Assembly (NCBI GenBank): GCA_947650365.1
Contig: OX393553.1
Location: forward strand, 42,641,949-42,705,948
DNA: 64,000 nt
From: Chamaelirium japonicum
Lineage: Eukaryota; Streptophyta; Magnoliopsida; Liliales; Melanthiaceae
Direction of reading: 5' to 3'
Made by a program: the position numbers and the translations under genes. The notes beneath the pieces were generated by a model. It had not been told where the DNA came from and did not search any database. It worked only from the letters and a program-made list of their open reading frames with translations. The first letter of the stretch is position 1. Each line of letters begins with the position of its first letter. Shown here one piece after another: positions 49,351 through 63,513 of this stretch.

Positions 49351-52141
49351 TGTCACGCCCCGAATTTCGGACTAAGGAGAGAGGGTCCAAAACTCAAGGG
49401 TGATCTATATAAAAGGTAAATAGAAGCCACAGAGTGATAATAAACCAAGTCCATTAAATATAATAACCATTGTCTGATGTCCGCTTACATTGGTACGAAA
49501 GAACTATACTAAAATAAAAGACCGAATAGAAACTACAGCTATCACTCCTACCCTCGCAAACTCCTGTGCCACACTACTGCTCCTACTAGAACAGGAACTG
49601 TAATCACGTCCCTAACGCTCCACCTGATGGTGAGAACCTGGGGGAGAGAAAAACAACAAACAACTCCCCCTGAGTACGATTACTCAGTGGTCCTAGCAAA
49701 AACAAGTAGAAGCAACTATATACAACAATATAATTATCAAATTTATTTTTACGAAAACTAACAGCAAAAGAACAAGTAACTGCAAGAGAAGTACTGAAAA
49801 GAAACTATAAAACTTCAACCAGAAGTACTACAAATCTATATGATGTACTCTACTCTACAGTGTCCACTTATTATTTATATGATACATATACTAACAGATG
49901 ATTCCCTCATGAGGCGACCCATATCACTTCATGAGAGAACCCATTATTCTACATTTTAAGCTGTGAAGATAATTTCTTCATGAGGCGTCCTATTCCGCTT
50001 CATGAGAGAAATCCCTAAGGTGATCAAAACAGAAAACAAAATAAGAGAAGAAAAGAAGAAAATAAAAGAAGTGTGAGCACTCGGGTTTTATTGTCCCGAT
50101 GATATTACTATGGCACTAAGAGAGAAAAGAAGTGTGCCATAGGGTCACAATTTCACTTCAGAGGGGAACCTGCTCTATCCTCTTGTGCACTAAGAGGGAA
50201 AAGAAGCATGCACAAACAAAGTACTGTACTGCACCCAAGTGGCCAAGTGGGGTTTCCCGTCTCTCACGGTGGAGCAACTCCGGCCCAACTTACTTTCTTT
50301 GGAATAAAATCTAGGACTGGGCTAACTAAACCTGTCCCCGCTAGGGACTATCATTCTTATACTTTTCTTTCTTTCCTAGCCCAACCCTTTGGTCCTACTT
50401 ATTTTATTCAGACTATGCTACACTCGGGGGCTCACTACCCTAGTGTGCACACGAACCTCCTACCCGAACCCTGGGTAGCCTGTCATGCTATTGCAATGAC
50501 AGATACCATGCTACCTGCCATGATATTTTTCTTCCGAGTCATGCAACCTGCCATGACTTATTCCCGGTTTAAAATCGTAATTCCTTAAAATCAAGAAACT
50601 CGTGAAGTTCGTAAAATTTGTCTTTCCAAGTGTCTAGTCGTCCGCATAGTCCCAGTGTAAAAACACGGTACGGGTGTCCTGGGGTATAACCCCAACTATA
50701 AAAGAAGTCAACCCTCGGCCAAACCGGTACCAAGAATATTACCATACTAGGGTCCAGGAATATTACCATGTTCCCCACACGACGCGGGATATCACCTCTC
50801 GCGCATAATAAACACAATTTAATATAAGATCTACCTAATGACCTGGCACATCGCCATGTCCACGGCCACGATTCCTAACTAAACATGAAATATTCTATGA
50901 TAAAATATTTATTCAAACTAGTGGCATGCAGTACGACTAAGCTGTATAAGCGTGACTGCAACTATCGTATCGATCCGTTCAAGCCCGAGTACGATAAGAA
51001 ATTCCTAATTGAGAGGCCAAACACATACGAAACGTGCATAAGAAAATCGTAATTTAGAAAGAGATTAAAATAATTATAGATAGAGAAAATAAAAGAGGGT
51101 GGGTAGTCTACAGAGAATAGACAAATCAGGGAGGAATCATATTTGCGAAGGAAGGTGAGGGGATGAGAATTGGAGAGGAATAGAGAGTGCAGGTTTTAGA
51201 GAGAGAAAAAGGGCTGCCATGAAAAGGGGAGAAGGTGCAGATTTTAGAGAGATAGAGAGAGGGCTGCCATGAAGAGGGGTGAAGGTGCAGATTTTAGAGA
51301 GAGAAAGAGAAAGGGCTGTCATGAAAAGGGGTGAAGGTGCAGATTTTAGAGAGAGAAAGAGAAAGGGCTGCCATGAAAAGGGGTGAAGGTGCAGATTTTA
51401 GAGAGAGAGAGAAGACTCACCGGCGGGTGTTTTGCCTTGGCTGAGGACACCTTTGAGAAGAGAGCATGAACAGAGATTAGAGATGGTTTCTAGGGTTTAC
51501 CGTATGGTGGGGAAGGGATGGGGATCCTGGTGTTTCTTTTATACGAGAAAGAAAGAGATCAAACATAATTGCTTAGGAGGGCACTCCCAACCCTGCCGTC
51601 CGATCTCCATCAAGCAACCATAGTAAGAACTCAATACCAATCGGGAGAAAAAGAAGGCACCTGATGCTGGATGGTCTTAGATGGACACAAGTCGGGTTGG
51701 GTTTGAAGTCTACTCCTAACCCGGTTCAGATCCGAGTGACTACCCGCACTACAATCTTCAAAAAAATCATATCTCCCTAACCACTTGTCGAAAAATCTCC
51801 CAAAAATATGCGTTGGAATCAGGGCGACGACGCGAACCAGATGATATATAATACAGGTTCTTTCTAATACCTGAATGTTAGCAGAATTTTGGCGATGTCA
51901 ATGGACAGTATGTGGTACAATCGTAATTAACATCCTACCCGCATCTCGGATCGATGAGTGCGGATAGCCTGGCGTGTAACTCGCAATCAAGAACAAACTA
52001 TGATACGATGAAGACAAAATAATCAAAGGATTTTCTAATATTTTATTTCCATTAAACTAATGAGAAAATAAAATTACTCGCAAATAGCAAAAGCAACGAA
52101 AACTTACCATTCTAATTACCAGAATTATTCAGGTCATTACA
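49351..52141 (-). repeat. Gypsy LTR, right (5' LTR of the minus-strand element)
   Basis: It is 2791 bp, beginning tgtcacgccccgaatttcgg and ending caggtcattaca. The same internal minisatellite (about 51188-51412) has about one unit fewer than in the left LTR. Confidence 0.92.
51188..51412. repeat. Minisatellite inside the right gypsy LTR
   Basis: About four units of about 53 bp, matching 43636-43920. The difference in unit number accounts for most of the LTR length difference. Confidence 0.85.
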
Positions 52142-52146
52142 GGTAT

Positions 52147-53195
52147 GCCCTCTTCAAAAATAAAACTTTTGTGCAATTGTTTTGGTTGGTTTTTCCTGTT
52201 TCCATAGTCTTGTACACCTTGCTAGGAAAAGGAAAGAAAAAGAAGGGTGACTGAGTTGACAAGACATTTCAAGCATGTTATTGATTTTTCAAGGGTGTTC
52301 ATATTTGCATCGTGGCATTCTCTAAGTACGACCATACTTTAAAAAGGGAGATTTAATCGGTACCTCACAGTTCTTGCTTCCCACCCTAACAAATTTTAAT
52401 TTTTTCAAAACCTCACCATCTCCACCTCCTCCCCCCTCTTTTCTGTACACAACCACTGTTGTTGACCTCCCTCTTCTCCGTCCCAGTAGCCCACCGCCTT
52501 CGATTTCCTCCATCCTTCTAAACTTTCTACCTCCCTCTGTTGTATTCCTCCCTTATCCTCCCTCCTCGCCGTCTGTCATTGTCTCCCACAGAGCAAGTGG
52601 TGGTGGCAGGGAGGAGGAGGAGGAGGGAGGAGGTCGAGGATGATGGTGGTCGACAGTGACGGGCTGCTAGAGCGACTAGGAATAGATGAGAGGGAGGAAG
52701 ACGAGGAGGTGAAGAAAATATAGGTATTTTGGAAAATATATATTTTTGGGGTGGGAAGAGAGAATTTTGGGGTGCCGTTAAAATTTCCCTTAGAAAAATA
52801 AAAATAATGACCATGTCCCTTGGCCATTTTCCCCTGGGTCACCGCCGTTGACATCACCACTAGATACCACAATCACGGGTTCTTGTGCAACCCGCTACCG
52901 CCTCGGTTTTCCTCCGCCTCCATCTTCTTCCTCATCATCATCTTCCTTCCTCCTTCCCCTCCTTCCTTTTCGTCGAAACCCTAGCCAACCATGTCTACAA
53001 TCGGTTGGTGTTGCTGATGGGGGACACTTTCGGGGAGCTCTGATCTTAGTGTCAGCTAGTGTCACTAGGGTTCCGGAGAGAAGGAAGGAGGGGGAGGAGG
53101 TGGGTGGAGGATGAAGGAGGAGGGAAGATGAGGAGGAAAGAGAAAGAAGAATGGAGGAGGAGGTGGTAAAAGCAGAAGAAGGATGTCTTCGCGAC
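52147..53195 (+). repeat. Duplication B, downstream copy, right part
   Basis: It resumes the copy interrupted at 41796, beginning gccctcttcaaaaataaaac, and ends near gcagaagaaggatgtcttcg, where a foldback element begins. Confidence 0.85.
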
Positions 53196-53204
53196 GGCAT
53201 TGTT

Positions 53205-54991
<1,787 letters not shown>

Positions 54992-56060
54992 CCTGTTTGA
55001 CATCCAAACATGGAATCAAAGCAAATGCTCCGACTTCCAGTTCTAGTTTTAACACCCAATCACGAGTATAAACTCATATAGTAAGATTGTGATAGTGCAG
55101 TATGCTCTTGGCCTGGTGGTACTTCCTCTCGCTTGCTGGAGAGGTTCCCTGTTCCCTCCAAGGCCGTTGTGTCTTGTTTTCACGTGTGAATCCTGGCCAT
55201 TGATGTCATGTTCACATGGATATAAAATTTAATAAAGTAGCAGCTACTGATGCCTCTCTACGTTTCGATCTTCGAACCTTTTTGAGCCCTTGCTCTAGCG
55301 TCCTGTCCTGTGACATGATTGGTTCAGCAAAAAAAAAGTATGCTCAATAAAAAAAAAAAAAATACATATTTTAGAATGTAGATCTAAAAAATTATTAGGT
55401 ATTTTTTTGTTGTACTTTTAATTTTGAGGTTTATAAGACCAAGGGTGGGTCTTTATACATCCCACGAAATATCTAAGACAGTCCCAACTTAAATTTTAAA
55501 AAATACTCTATGTGTTTCCATTTAATCCCTACTTTTTTGTTAATGACAATCCATGCTCGGCGCCTTGTCACCCACCATGTGCAGACCGCTGTCCACCTCT
55601 GCCGCTAGCAACCCACCATTGTCATATCCTCCTTTTTCTTCTTTGGTATCATCGAATTCTATGATTTCGGAGAGGAGAAAAAAAGGGAAGAGGAGAAAGA
55701 GGCGACGAACAAGAAGGGAAATAGGAGGAATAAAGAAGAGGAGATGGTGACGATGGTTTGGATGATGGTAGCAGATTGGGGTGTGCGATAACTAGCGGCG
55801 TGCGACACGGGCATAACAAAGAAAGAAAAAAAACAAAACGTATAGTGTCTTTTAGACAGGGGCTGCCTATGAAAAAAAAAAAAAAGAAAAAGACATGTTA
55901 ACGAAGGAGGAGAGCTGCCTTTGTAATTTCGTGGGCTGTATATACCCCCACCCTGCCTTGGTGGCATGCGGATAATTCACCTCACCCACTGTATTAGGGC
56001 ACAGCAGTCTCATCCCTTTCATTTTTCTCATCCATACAGAGTGAAGCTTTGTAGAGAGCA

Positions 56061-56683
56061 ATGGCAGCCGCTGTAGCTGGTTGGCGACAAATGACTATGG
56101 CCCTTTCCATGGCGGCAGTGCCCCTTTCCAGGGCAGCCGCTGTAGCTGGTTGGCGACAAATGACAAATGACTATGGCCCTTTCCATGGCAGCCTCACCAT
56201 CCGATGCGTTCGCGTCGGCGGCGTCGAGATCCCCAACGGCAATCGGGTTGAGTTGTCGCTGCAGTACATCCACGGCATCGGCCGCACCCGCGCCCGCCAG
56301 ATCCTCTGCGACCTCAACCTGCAGAACAAGGTCACCAAGGACCTCTCCGCCAAGGAGCTCGTCAACCTCCGCGATGAGGTCTCCAAGTACATGATCGAGG
56401 GCGACCTCGTAATTCCCTCTTCCTCTTCCCCTTCTCTTTGATATCCGGCTCTTTCTCTCGTCCTCTTTGACGGCGGCGTTTCCTTTCTGGGTTTCGGCAG
56501 AAACGGTTCAATCTGCTCGCGATCAAGAGGTTGAAGGAGATCCAGTGTTACAGGGGGATCAGGCACGAGATGGGGCTCCCCTGCAGGGGCCAGCGGACGA
56601 AGACAAACTGCCGTACGCTCAAGGGCAAGGGGTCACCGTCGCTGGCAAGAAGAAGAGCCCTCGCTGACCGTAGCGTCAGATAA
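56061..56683 (+). pseudogene. Altered duplicate of plastid RPS13
   Basis: The second copy of the S13 gene has two exons: 56061-56408 (116 codons) and 56501-56683 (60 codons plus TAA). The core is kept ([63 protein letters not shown]). Intron 1 and most of the transit peptide are gone. Instead a block with AAAVAGWRQMT is present twice and runs directly into the exon-2 sequence in frame. A one-base loss after TLKGK (aagagggtc in the upstream copy, aaggggtc here) replaces the normal [11 protein letters not shown] tail by [17 protein letters not shown], ending 15 nt past the usual stop. The frame is open, so a 176-residue protein could be made, but targeting and the C-terminus are doubtful. It is either a decaying duplicate or a diverged paralogue. 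Confidence 0.85.
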
Positions 56684-59157
56684 GTGATGCCTTTGCTCTG
56701 TTCTCTTCGTTTTGGATTAGAGTCGTTTGGGGTGGGATGTTGTATGTTCTTTGATCGGTTTCACTTGATTCGCTGATCCATCCTCAATTTGTATGCTCTC
56801 ATTTGGGTCTGAAACTCTTCGCGTAATTCTCTGCTAACTGTGGTTTGGAAAGTTAACCATACAATTGTGGTCGAATTGGTGCTAAGTTGGGCTTTGCTCG
56901 ATGCTTACGATTGATCAAATTTGAATCTTTTGGTATTTTGGCTTTTTTTGTTTTGATGTATATATAATCTTGATACTCTTTGTTGTCTAGTTGTGGTTTG
57001 AAATTGCCTAACAACAAGGTGTCCATTGTAGTAGTTCTTTACCGTCCATGTCTCATGCGTAGTCACGCAGTTCATTCTGATGGCTTGCACATGATATGTA
57101 GTTTGCCTCACTCCGAAGAGACAATATGGAAATTGTATCCAATGACCATTCTCATAATGATACTACGGGAATGCGGGTGTGATACACCTGCGCAAAGGGG
57201 AGAGAGAGAGAGAGAGAGGTGGCTTTTTCTTTTGTTCGTGGGATTTCTTTTTTTTTCTTAGCGATCGAAATTAAAAAAATACCCTTAAGAAAATTCCTTT
57301 TAAATCTTTATGTATAATTTTGGTTTTACTCAATGTAGGTGTAGACTGTAGTGGGTATGGATTGGTTTGTATCATAAGGCGCAATTCTCTTTATAATTTA
57401 TTTATTAAACCTATATGTATCTACAAAACCAACACAATATTACAAAAAAATAATAATCTGCAACCACCAATCATTATCCAACCAAGTTGGTGTATAGGCT
57501 TGTGGAATCAACAAAAGAATAGCAAATGAAGACTTCTGTCATATTCATCTTGGTTTTCAGCATCTTCAGGCTTATTGACTTCATCTTCCCTTTGTCCCTT
57601 TCTATTCCTAACAGCTCCTCTTCTTCCTGACCATTTACGATGTATTCAACATTTCTACTCTGATAGTCTTTCTTTATTTCCCTTTTGCCTACAAAGGAGC
57701 ATGCAAATCATTCGGTTCATTTTCTTCTCCCTCCAATTCTTCACTTTCATTGTTTTCCCTGTTGCTCTTTCTTTCATGCTTTATATTCTCTCTAGTCTAG
57801 CTTGTGAAGACTTTATGTAGGGTCTCACAAATTTTTGACATAATCTTTATTTTGCTTGCGACGTTCTGTCTATTAATATTTATGGCAAATTCTATTTTCA
57901 GTTTGAGACCATTTTTTAGATAATCTTTGAGAGCTGAAACTGACGAGGTAAACAATTATCTATAATCAGAACTAGAAAGATGTATGCATGCACACAAAAG
58001 TAACAAAAATATGAACAAATTCTTATAAAATCGGGTATGCTATCATATATAGTAACTGTCCTCGCTGGCATTCTATCCAATTATTCTATTTGGTTTGTTG
58101 GTATTTTGTTAGGAACTGTCTTGACATGGATATATGACAGTCATTCATGTTGAAGTTACCATTTGACTTGGAATGAGTATCAGTAAACAACATGTTTCTT
58201 CCTAAGTCATCACTCTCCTCAACAAGTCTGTAATCATGTTGGCATCTAGTCTGGTAATGGAGTTTTCTAACTATGCCTCATCCTTAGGACTTTTCCTAAG
58301 GAGAATGTGAACTCTTAGGGTCTTTTCTTTTGGCGAGACATAAACGGGATGAAAAATTTGTTTGCTTAAGACGTTCATGGGCAAGGACAATGATGTCTCT
58401 GGAAAATAAATGCCCCATGTTCTTTTCAGTTGGTCAAATCAATCTAAATTTTCTGTGACATTTATTTTCTATGTTCTTTTCTATTTTGGACTTAAATGTG
58501 TTGGAAATCTATTTTGTTCTTGTAAGTGTTTTTTTTTTCTTTTTTTTTGGTGGGTAATTTTTACATGTCTCATCATTTCCATCCACGTTAGCAGAACTTA
58601 AGAAAGAATCATGTTGCAAGAAAAATTGTGATGATTTCATCCAATTGTGTACGATTGAACATCTTAGTTTAAGTATAGTCACAAAGTTCTCTGAAATTCT
58701 TGAAAAAATATCTGAATAGTCCTAAATAATATTAATCTGGAAAAGTCAAAATCTTCAAAAGCACATGAAAATTTGTTAACCCTTCAAAAATCCTAAAAAA
58801 ATAAAATTTGAGTCGGAGTGAACGATTGGGATCTTCAAGAGCATACGATTTCGAATCGGAGCGGGCGATGCTCCAATATTAGTATTAGATAAAATAACAG
58901 GACTCTTGAGAGAACTAATACTAATTACATATAGAAAATAAGAATGAGAGAGAGAGAGAGAGAGATTACTCCTCGACTGAAAATGGAAGCCACACTTGAC
59001 GTAGGTCCAACGAAGGAATATCGCGATGATGGCAAACACCGGAGAGGGATTGAGAGGAGGGGAGAATGGAAGATGCCACACCAATGTAGATAGGCAAGGA
59101 GGGGGATAAATGGAGAGAGGGGAGAGTAGAAAGGGGGGGGGGGATACGTTACCCACC
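56684..59157. other. 3' flank of the altered RPS13 copy, non-coding
   Basis: It is collinear with 30667-33412. It lacks a block of about 125 bp present upstream (about 31034-31160). No gene seen. Confidence 0.6.
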
Positions 59158-59340
59158 TCACACCTGTAGAACCCTAGGCCTCAGTGCCTCACACCTAGGG
59201 GCCGAAGGCTAACTCACCTTCAAAGGGGAAGCATCACACCTCACCCCTGTAGAACCCTAGGCCTCAGTGTCTCACACCTAGGGGCCGAAGGCTAACTCAC
59301 CTTCAAAGGAGAAGCATCACACCTCCATGGAAGGCCTCAC
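59158..59340 (+). repeat. Tandem duplication in the downstream copy, 83-bp spacing
   Basis: It corresponds to 33419-33625 but the first unit is shorter by about 20 bp. Confidence 0.8.
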
Positions 59341-59948
59341 ACCTCATATGGTTTGAGAGGAGCTCTCATTTTCCCCATTCACCCTTTGCCTCCCTTTCCA
59401 AGGAGGCTATTACATGCTACTGAATATAGGAAAGCATAGTAAAAATGCTAAAGGGCTTGAAGCTGTTGAACTAAGCCCAACTCAATGGCTCATAAAGAAC
59501 AACATAACACATAAAGGACTCACACAGGCTTGGACAAAGCCTAGCCCAAGAACACATACAAGTAATATAAAAACTCATAAAAAACCAACATAAGAACACG
59601 AAAACATGAGTCAGGTTCCGGAATCCGTGCAAAGCAGATCTTCTTTGATAGCTCTCTTTGTCGCTTGACTTTGAACCTGTTCTTTGATTTTTCCTTCCTG
59701 AATATTTTGTCCCAATAAGTCCGTCTACCTCTTTTGTAACAGTTTCATCTTCTTAGCCGAAAGCACCATCTCGTGCGTGCGTGTGCTCGGGTCCTCATCA
59801 ACACAAGTCAACCAAAACACAAGATTTACTCAACAAAGCTCTCCAAAAACTTGAATTTAGTGAATACTACAAAAGAATCGCTTCTCGGGAACACCACTAG
59901 CATCAGACCATATAATCTTCAACATAGAACATGATTGAAGAAAATACT

Positions 59949-62077
59949 TGTCACACCCCATACTCTGAGTAGTCCCAAAATTAAATAGAACAGCTCAGAA
60001 TAGGGGACGTGAAGGGTGGTAAATTTTTTTTGAATTATACTAAGTAAATTCCATAGAGATAAAAGAGAGAGCAATGACAATACGAACTAAATCAAAGACT
60101 ACAAAACTCAGAGTCCAGAAAACTAATCACTATCCAACAAAATAATACAAGTCTCAATAAAATTACTCCAAGCATGGTCCACTACTAGCGGAAATAAGAA
60201 AATGAGGGAAATGGTCAAGTGTCCTTGAATGCTTATTGACCCTCCAGCGCACTCACACTGCTGCACCGGCACCGACTGCTACCGGACTAAATATCTGCTG
60301 CTACTAACCTGCACCCAAATATGGGTGTCAATCGCAGTGATAACCCACGATTAATAGAAGATATTTATCTACTTTTAACTTTCAAAGATAAGTTGATAAT
60401 TTACAAGATGACTAATCGACTTTTAAGCCTGATATTTCTCACATCTCACTAAAATATATAAAACTACAAGTTATTTAGAAATGTGAATTATTCGGTTAAC
60501 CAAATTGGTTAGCCTATCGAATAGACCGTCGGTTTTGTCCCTGAAGACCGCAGACCGAAACACGTTACTAAAGGGGTGATTTTCACACCGGTTCACCCAA
60601 ACATCTCCTTGGTCCTACACCGGCCCAAGTAACCGCGTTTCCTAATTGGCCAAACTAAGATTTTCCCGTCTCTCACGGAGGAGCACCGAGCCCAGCTTAC
60701 TAACTTTTCTTCGGTCACCACTAGGTGGCTTCCAGGAAGATGGTATCCCTTGTTCAGTTTAAGTTAAATCTTTTATATTTTTTCGATTATGCCCCTCCCG
60801 TCAAGGTAAAACAGCGAGGGAAGGATACCATGTCCCTTGCCAAATAACTATAGGGGCTCATCTCCTATAGCTATTGGCTTTCTTTTAATATTAAACCTCT
60901 ACCACACTCATGTCCTAACAAGGACTGGCGAGGTAACACTAGATTCTACTTTTGACTTGCATAAATAAAAATAATAGAAGAATTACGAAGAAGGTTTTGG
61001 GTTGTGTAGGCCCTAGCATGCTTCTATGTTTTGGTCACAGAACAGGAGTCAAGGTAATGGTAGATCCATATTAAAATTCAAAACTTATATTGAAACATAA
61101 TTTAAACATCTTATGTTTTGAAACTTACAACATGAAATTTTCCACCACGGATTACGATGAAAAATGATTAAATAACACATCATAAAAATCGGCTTGTCAT
61201 TATCCATAAGATGAAAAGAATATTTGAGTTCTATGCTAATCAGATACAAAAATCTAGATGATACAATATTATGCTCAAAAATATTTAATATATAACTTAT
61301 TAACCGATGAGTGATAATCCCGTGAAGGAAATCACCTGGATTAAGGATCGGGGAGTCCTTGGCTCGATCAAAAGAATCGTCTCAAGTGATCACGAGCAAA
61401 GACTCTAAGCGTTGGAAACAAAGATCTGTTATTTGCAAGATGATGGTTGTTATCATACTCTTTTTTTTTATTTTTTTGTAAGAACCGAGTATGAATGCGT
61501 AAAAAAAGAAAAAAATCACCTGAGAAGATGAATAAGGTGAACGAGTTGAATCAATGAAAAAAATATAAAGGACTGAGGGGATCGTGGCTGCCCTCCGTTC
61601 CTTCTTGCAAGATGGTTGCAACTTCTCCCATGGTGGCAGCACCTTCGCTTCTAAATATTGTGATGGGATTACGAATTTCGGATCGAAATTTCTCATATAA
61701 ATAGGGAAGGGAAAGATGGGGCTGCTGTGGTTAGGTTTGGGCTTGCAATCATTTGGATAATAGAGAAAAGAAAAGAAGATAGTGATGAGAGATAGAGTTT
61801 GAGAGAAAATATGGAGAAATTGGGTGTTTGTTACCCGATTCGGATAACAATAAATCAAAGAGGGAGTGGTTGTTGCAGATCTGATATATTTAGAGAGGGA
61901 GAAGAGATCATAACAAATCAGATTTTTCTTTGATTTTTGGGTTTGAAATATAGGGCCTGCTGTGATTCACAAGTGAAAAAAAAGGGGAAAAAAGGACGCT
62001 CGGGATGGGTAAAGGCAGGAGAGAGAGAGATAAAGAGAAAAGGGGTAGGAAAAGGGGTTTGGTTATGGGTCGTTACA
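59949..62077 (-). repeat. LTR of the second gypsy element
   Basis: It has TG...CA ends. The left edge interrupts the downstream copy of duplication C exactly after gaagaaaatact, which continues as cgagttc in the upstream copy, so the pre-insertion site is known. Confidence 0.85.
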
Positions 62078-62757
62078 TCATACCTCCCGAAAAGGAATTT
62101 TGCCCCCGAAATTCACCCGTCGATGATATCTAAAAACAGACTTAGGTACTGCGATCGCATCTCTGACTCCAACTCTTAAGTGGCCTCACTATCTGAATGA
62201 TGTTGCCACAACACCTTGACCATAGGGATGGTCTTAGTGCGCAAAACTTTCTCCTCAGAAGCCAAGATACGGATGGGAAGCTCCTCGAAAGAAGCATCGT
62301 GACTTAAGCTGGAGATCACGCCATTCTAGAACATGGGAAGGATTCGGCTCGTACTTCCTGAGCATCGAAATGTGGAAGACATTGTGCACTCCGGAGAGCT
62401 GTGGTGGCAAGGCCAAGCAGTACGCCACTGTCCCCACCTTCTCCAGGATCTCAAAAGGCCCAACGAACCTCGGGGATAACTTCCCACGCTTCCCGAAACG
62501 AAAGATGCCCCTCTGCGGTGAGACTCGCAGGAAGACTTGACCTCCAACCTCGAACTCCAACGGGCACCTACGAACGTCGACATAGCTTTTCTGCCTGCTT
62601 TGAGCTACCTTCAGTTGTTCCTTGATTACCCGAATTTTTTCTGTAGTCTGCCGCACAATCTCTGGCCCCAGCAAACTACTCTCGCCAACCTCAGTCCAAC
62701 AAGTGGGAGACCGGCAAGTTCGCCCATAGAGAGCCTCAAAGGGTGCCATGCCTATAC

Positions 62758-63481
62758 CTATGCTATCAAAGTCGGGACTAGTCGGCGACTTGTCCCCGAC
62801 TAGTCCCTGGGCGGCATTTTGCCGACAGATTAATTTCGATTCTGTCATTGCTGGGCGGAATCCCGACTAGTCCCCGACTAGACCCGACTAGTCCCCGACT
62901 AGCCCGACTAGTCCCCGACTAACGACTGCCGACTAGTCCCCAGGTAGCATTCTGCAAGCAAAATTTTTTTTTTGAAAGGAGTCTGCGCAAGCAATTTTGT
63001 TTGGATTTTTTTACATTGGCTCAAAGTCTTGAGTCGCAAGACTCACAACTATGGCTCTTCCCTGTAATCATCTGTTGAGCACCTGAGAATCTCAGATAAA
63101 AACATTGACAAATAATTAGTTTATTTGTTAATATCCATATAACCCTATAATCAAAATTGGGGTTGTTCACTGAACAAACAAATATTGTGATGAATTCTTA
63201 GTTCTGAGTCTTTTGACATGGGCATGAAGCCAATACAACTGTGTTATGTTAGACTGTTGCTTATGTATTTATTCCCATGCTGTGAAGTGTGAAGGTATGT
63301 ATTGTTATTAACCGACTAATATCATATACTTATTGACATTTATGCTAGTTCATATATCATATATGTTTAGGGAGGGGGGGAGGGTTAGAATAAGTTTTGG
63401 CCGACTAGTCCCGAATTAGTCCCGACTAGTCCTAGTCGGCCCTTGGCCGACTAGGGCCGACTACCGACTTTGACTGCATAG
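62758..63481. mobile_element. Non-autonomous hAT-like element inside gypsy pol
   Basis: The terminal inverted repeats are ctatgctatcaaagtcgg and, inverted, ctatgcagtcaaagtcgg (16 of 18 match). The flanking 8-bp duplication is GCCTATAC (62750-62757 and 63482-63489). Near both ends, cgactagtcc and ccgactagtc words are repeated many times, as in hAT subterminal regions. The middle is AT-rich and non-coding. Superfamily is inferred from the 8-bp duplication and the subterminal repeats; the outermost bases are not the usual hAT CA/TA. Confidence 0.8.
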
Positions 63482-63513
63482 GCCTATACTCGACTGAAAA
63501 TTGTTATTATAAG

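Larger units (their letters stand above)
41802..52141 (-). mobile_element. Ty3/gypsy retrotransposon, Tekay/Del-like chromovirus
   Basis: This is a 10.3-kb element with two long LTRs, TG...CA ends, and a 5-bp target duplication GGTAT (41797-41801 and 52142-52146). On the minus strand the order is gag, protease, reverse transcriptase, RNase H, integrase, chromodomain. The primer site next to the right LTR reads tggtatcagagc (initiator methionine tRNA, about 49336-49348), and a purine tract (aaggggggtagg) lies next to the left LTR at about 44647-44660. The LTRs differ at many scattered positions, more than in the copia complex, so this insertion is older. The coding region carries several breaks. 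Confidence 0.92.
54992..59948 (+). repeat. Segmental duplication C, downstream copy (about 5.0 kb)
   Basis: It matches 28916-34225 in direct orientation. It begins right after a GA tract, as the upstream copy does, and ends where a Ty3/gypsy LTR starts. Confidence 0.92.
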
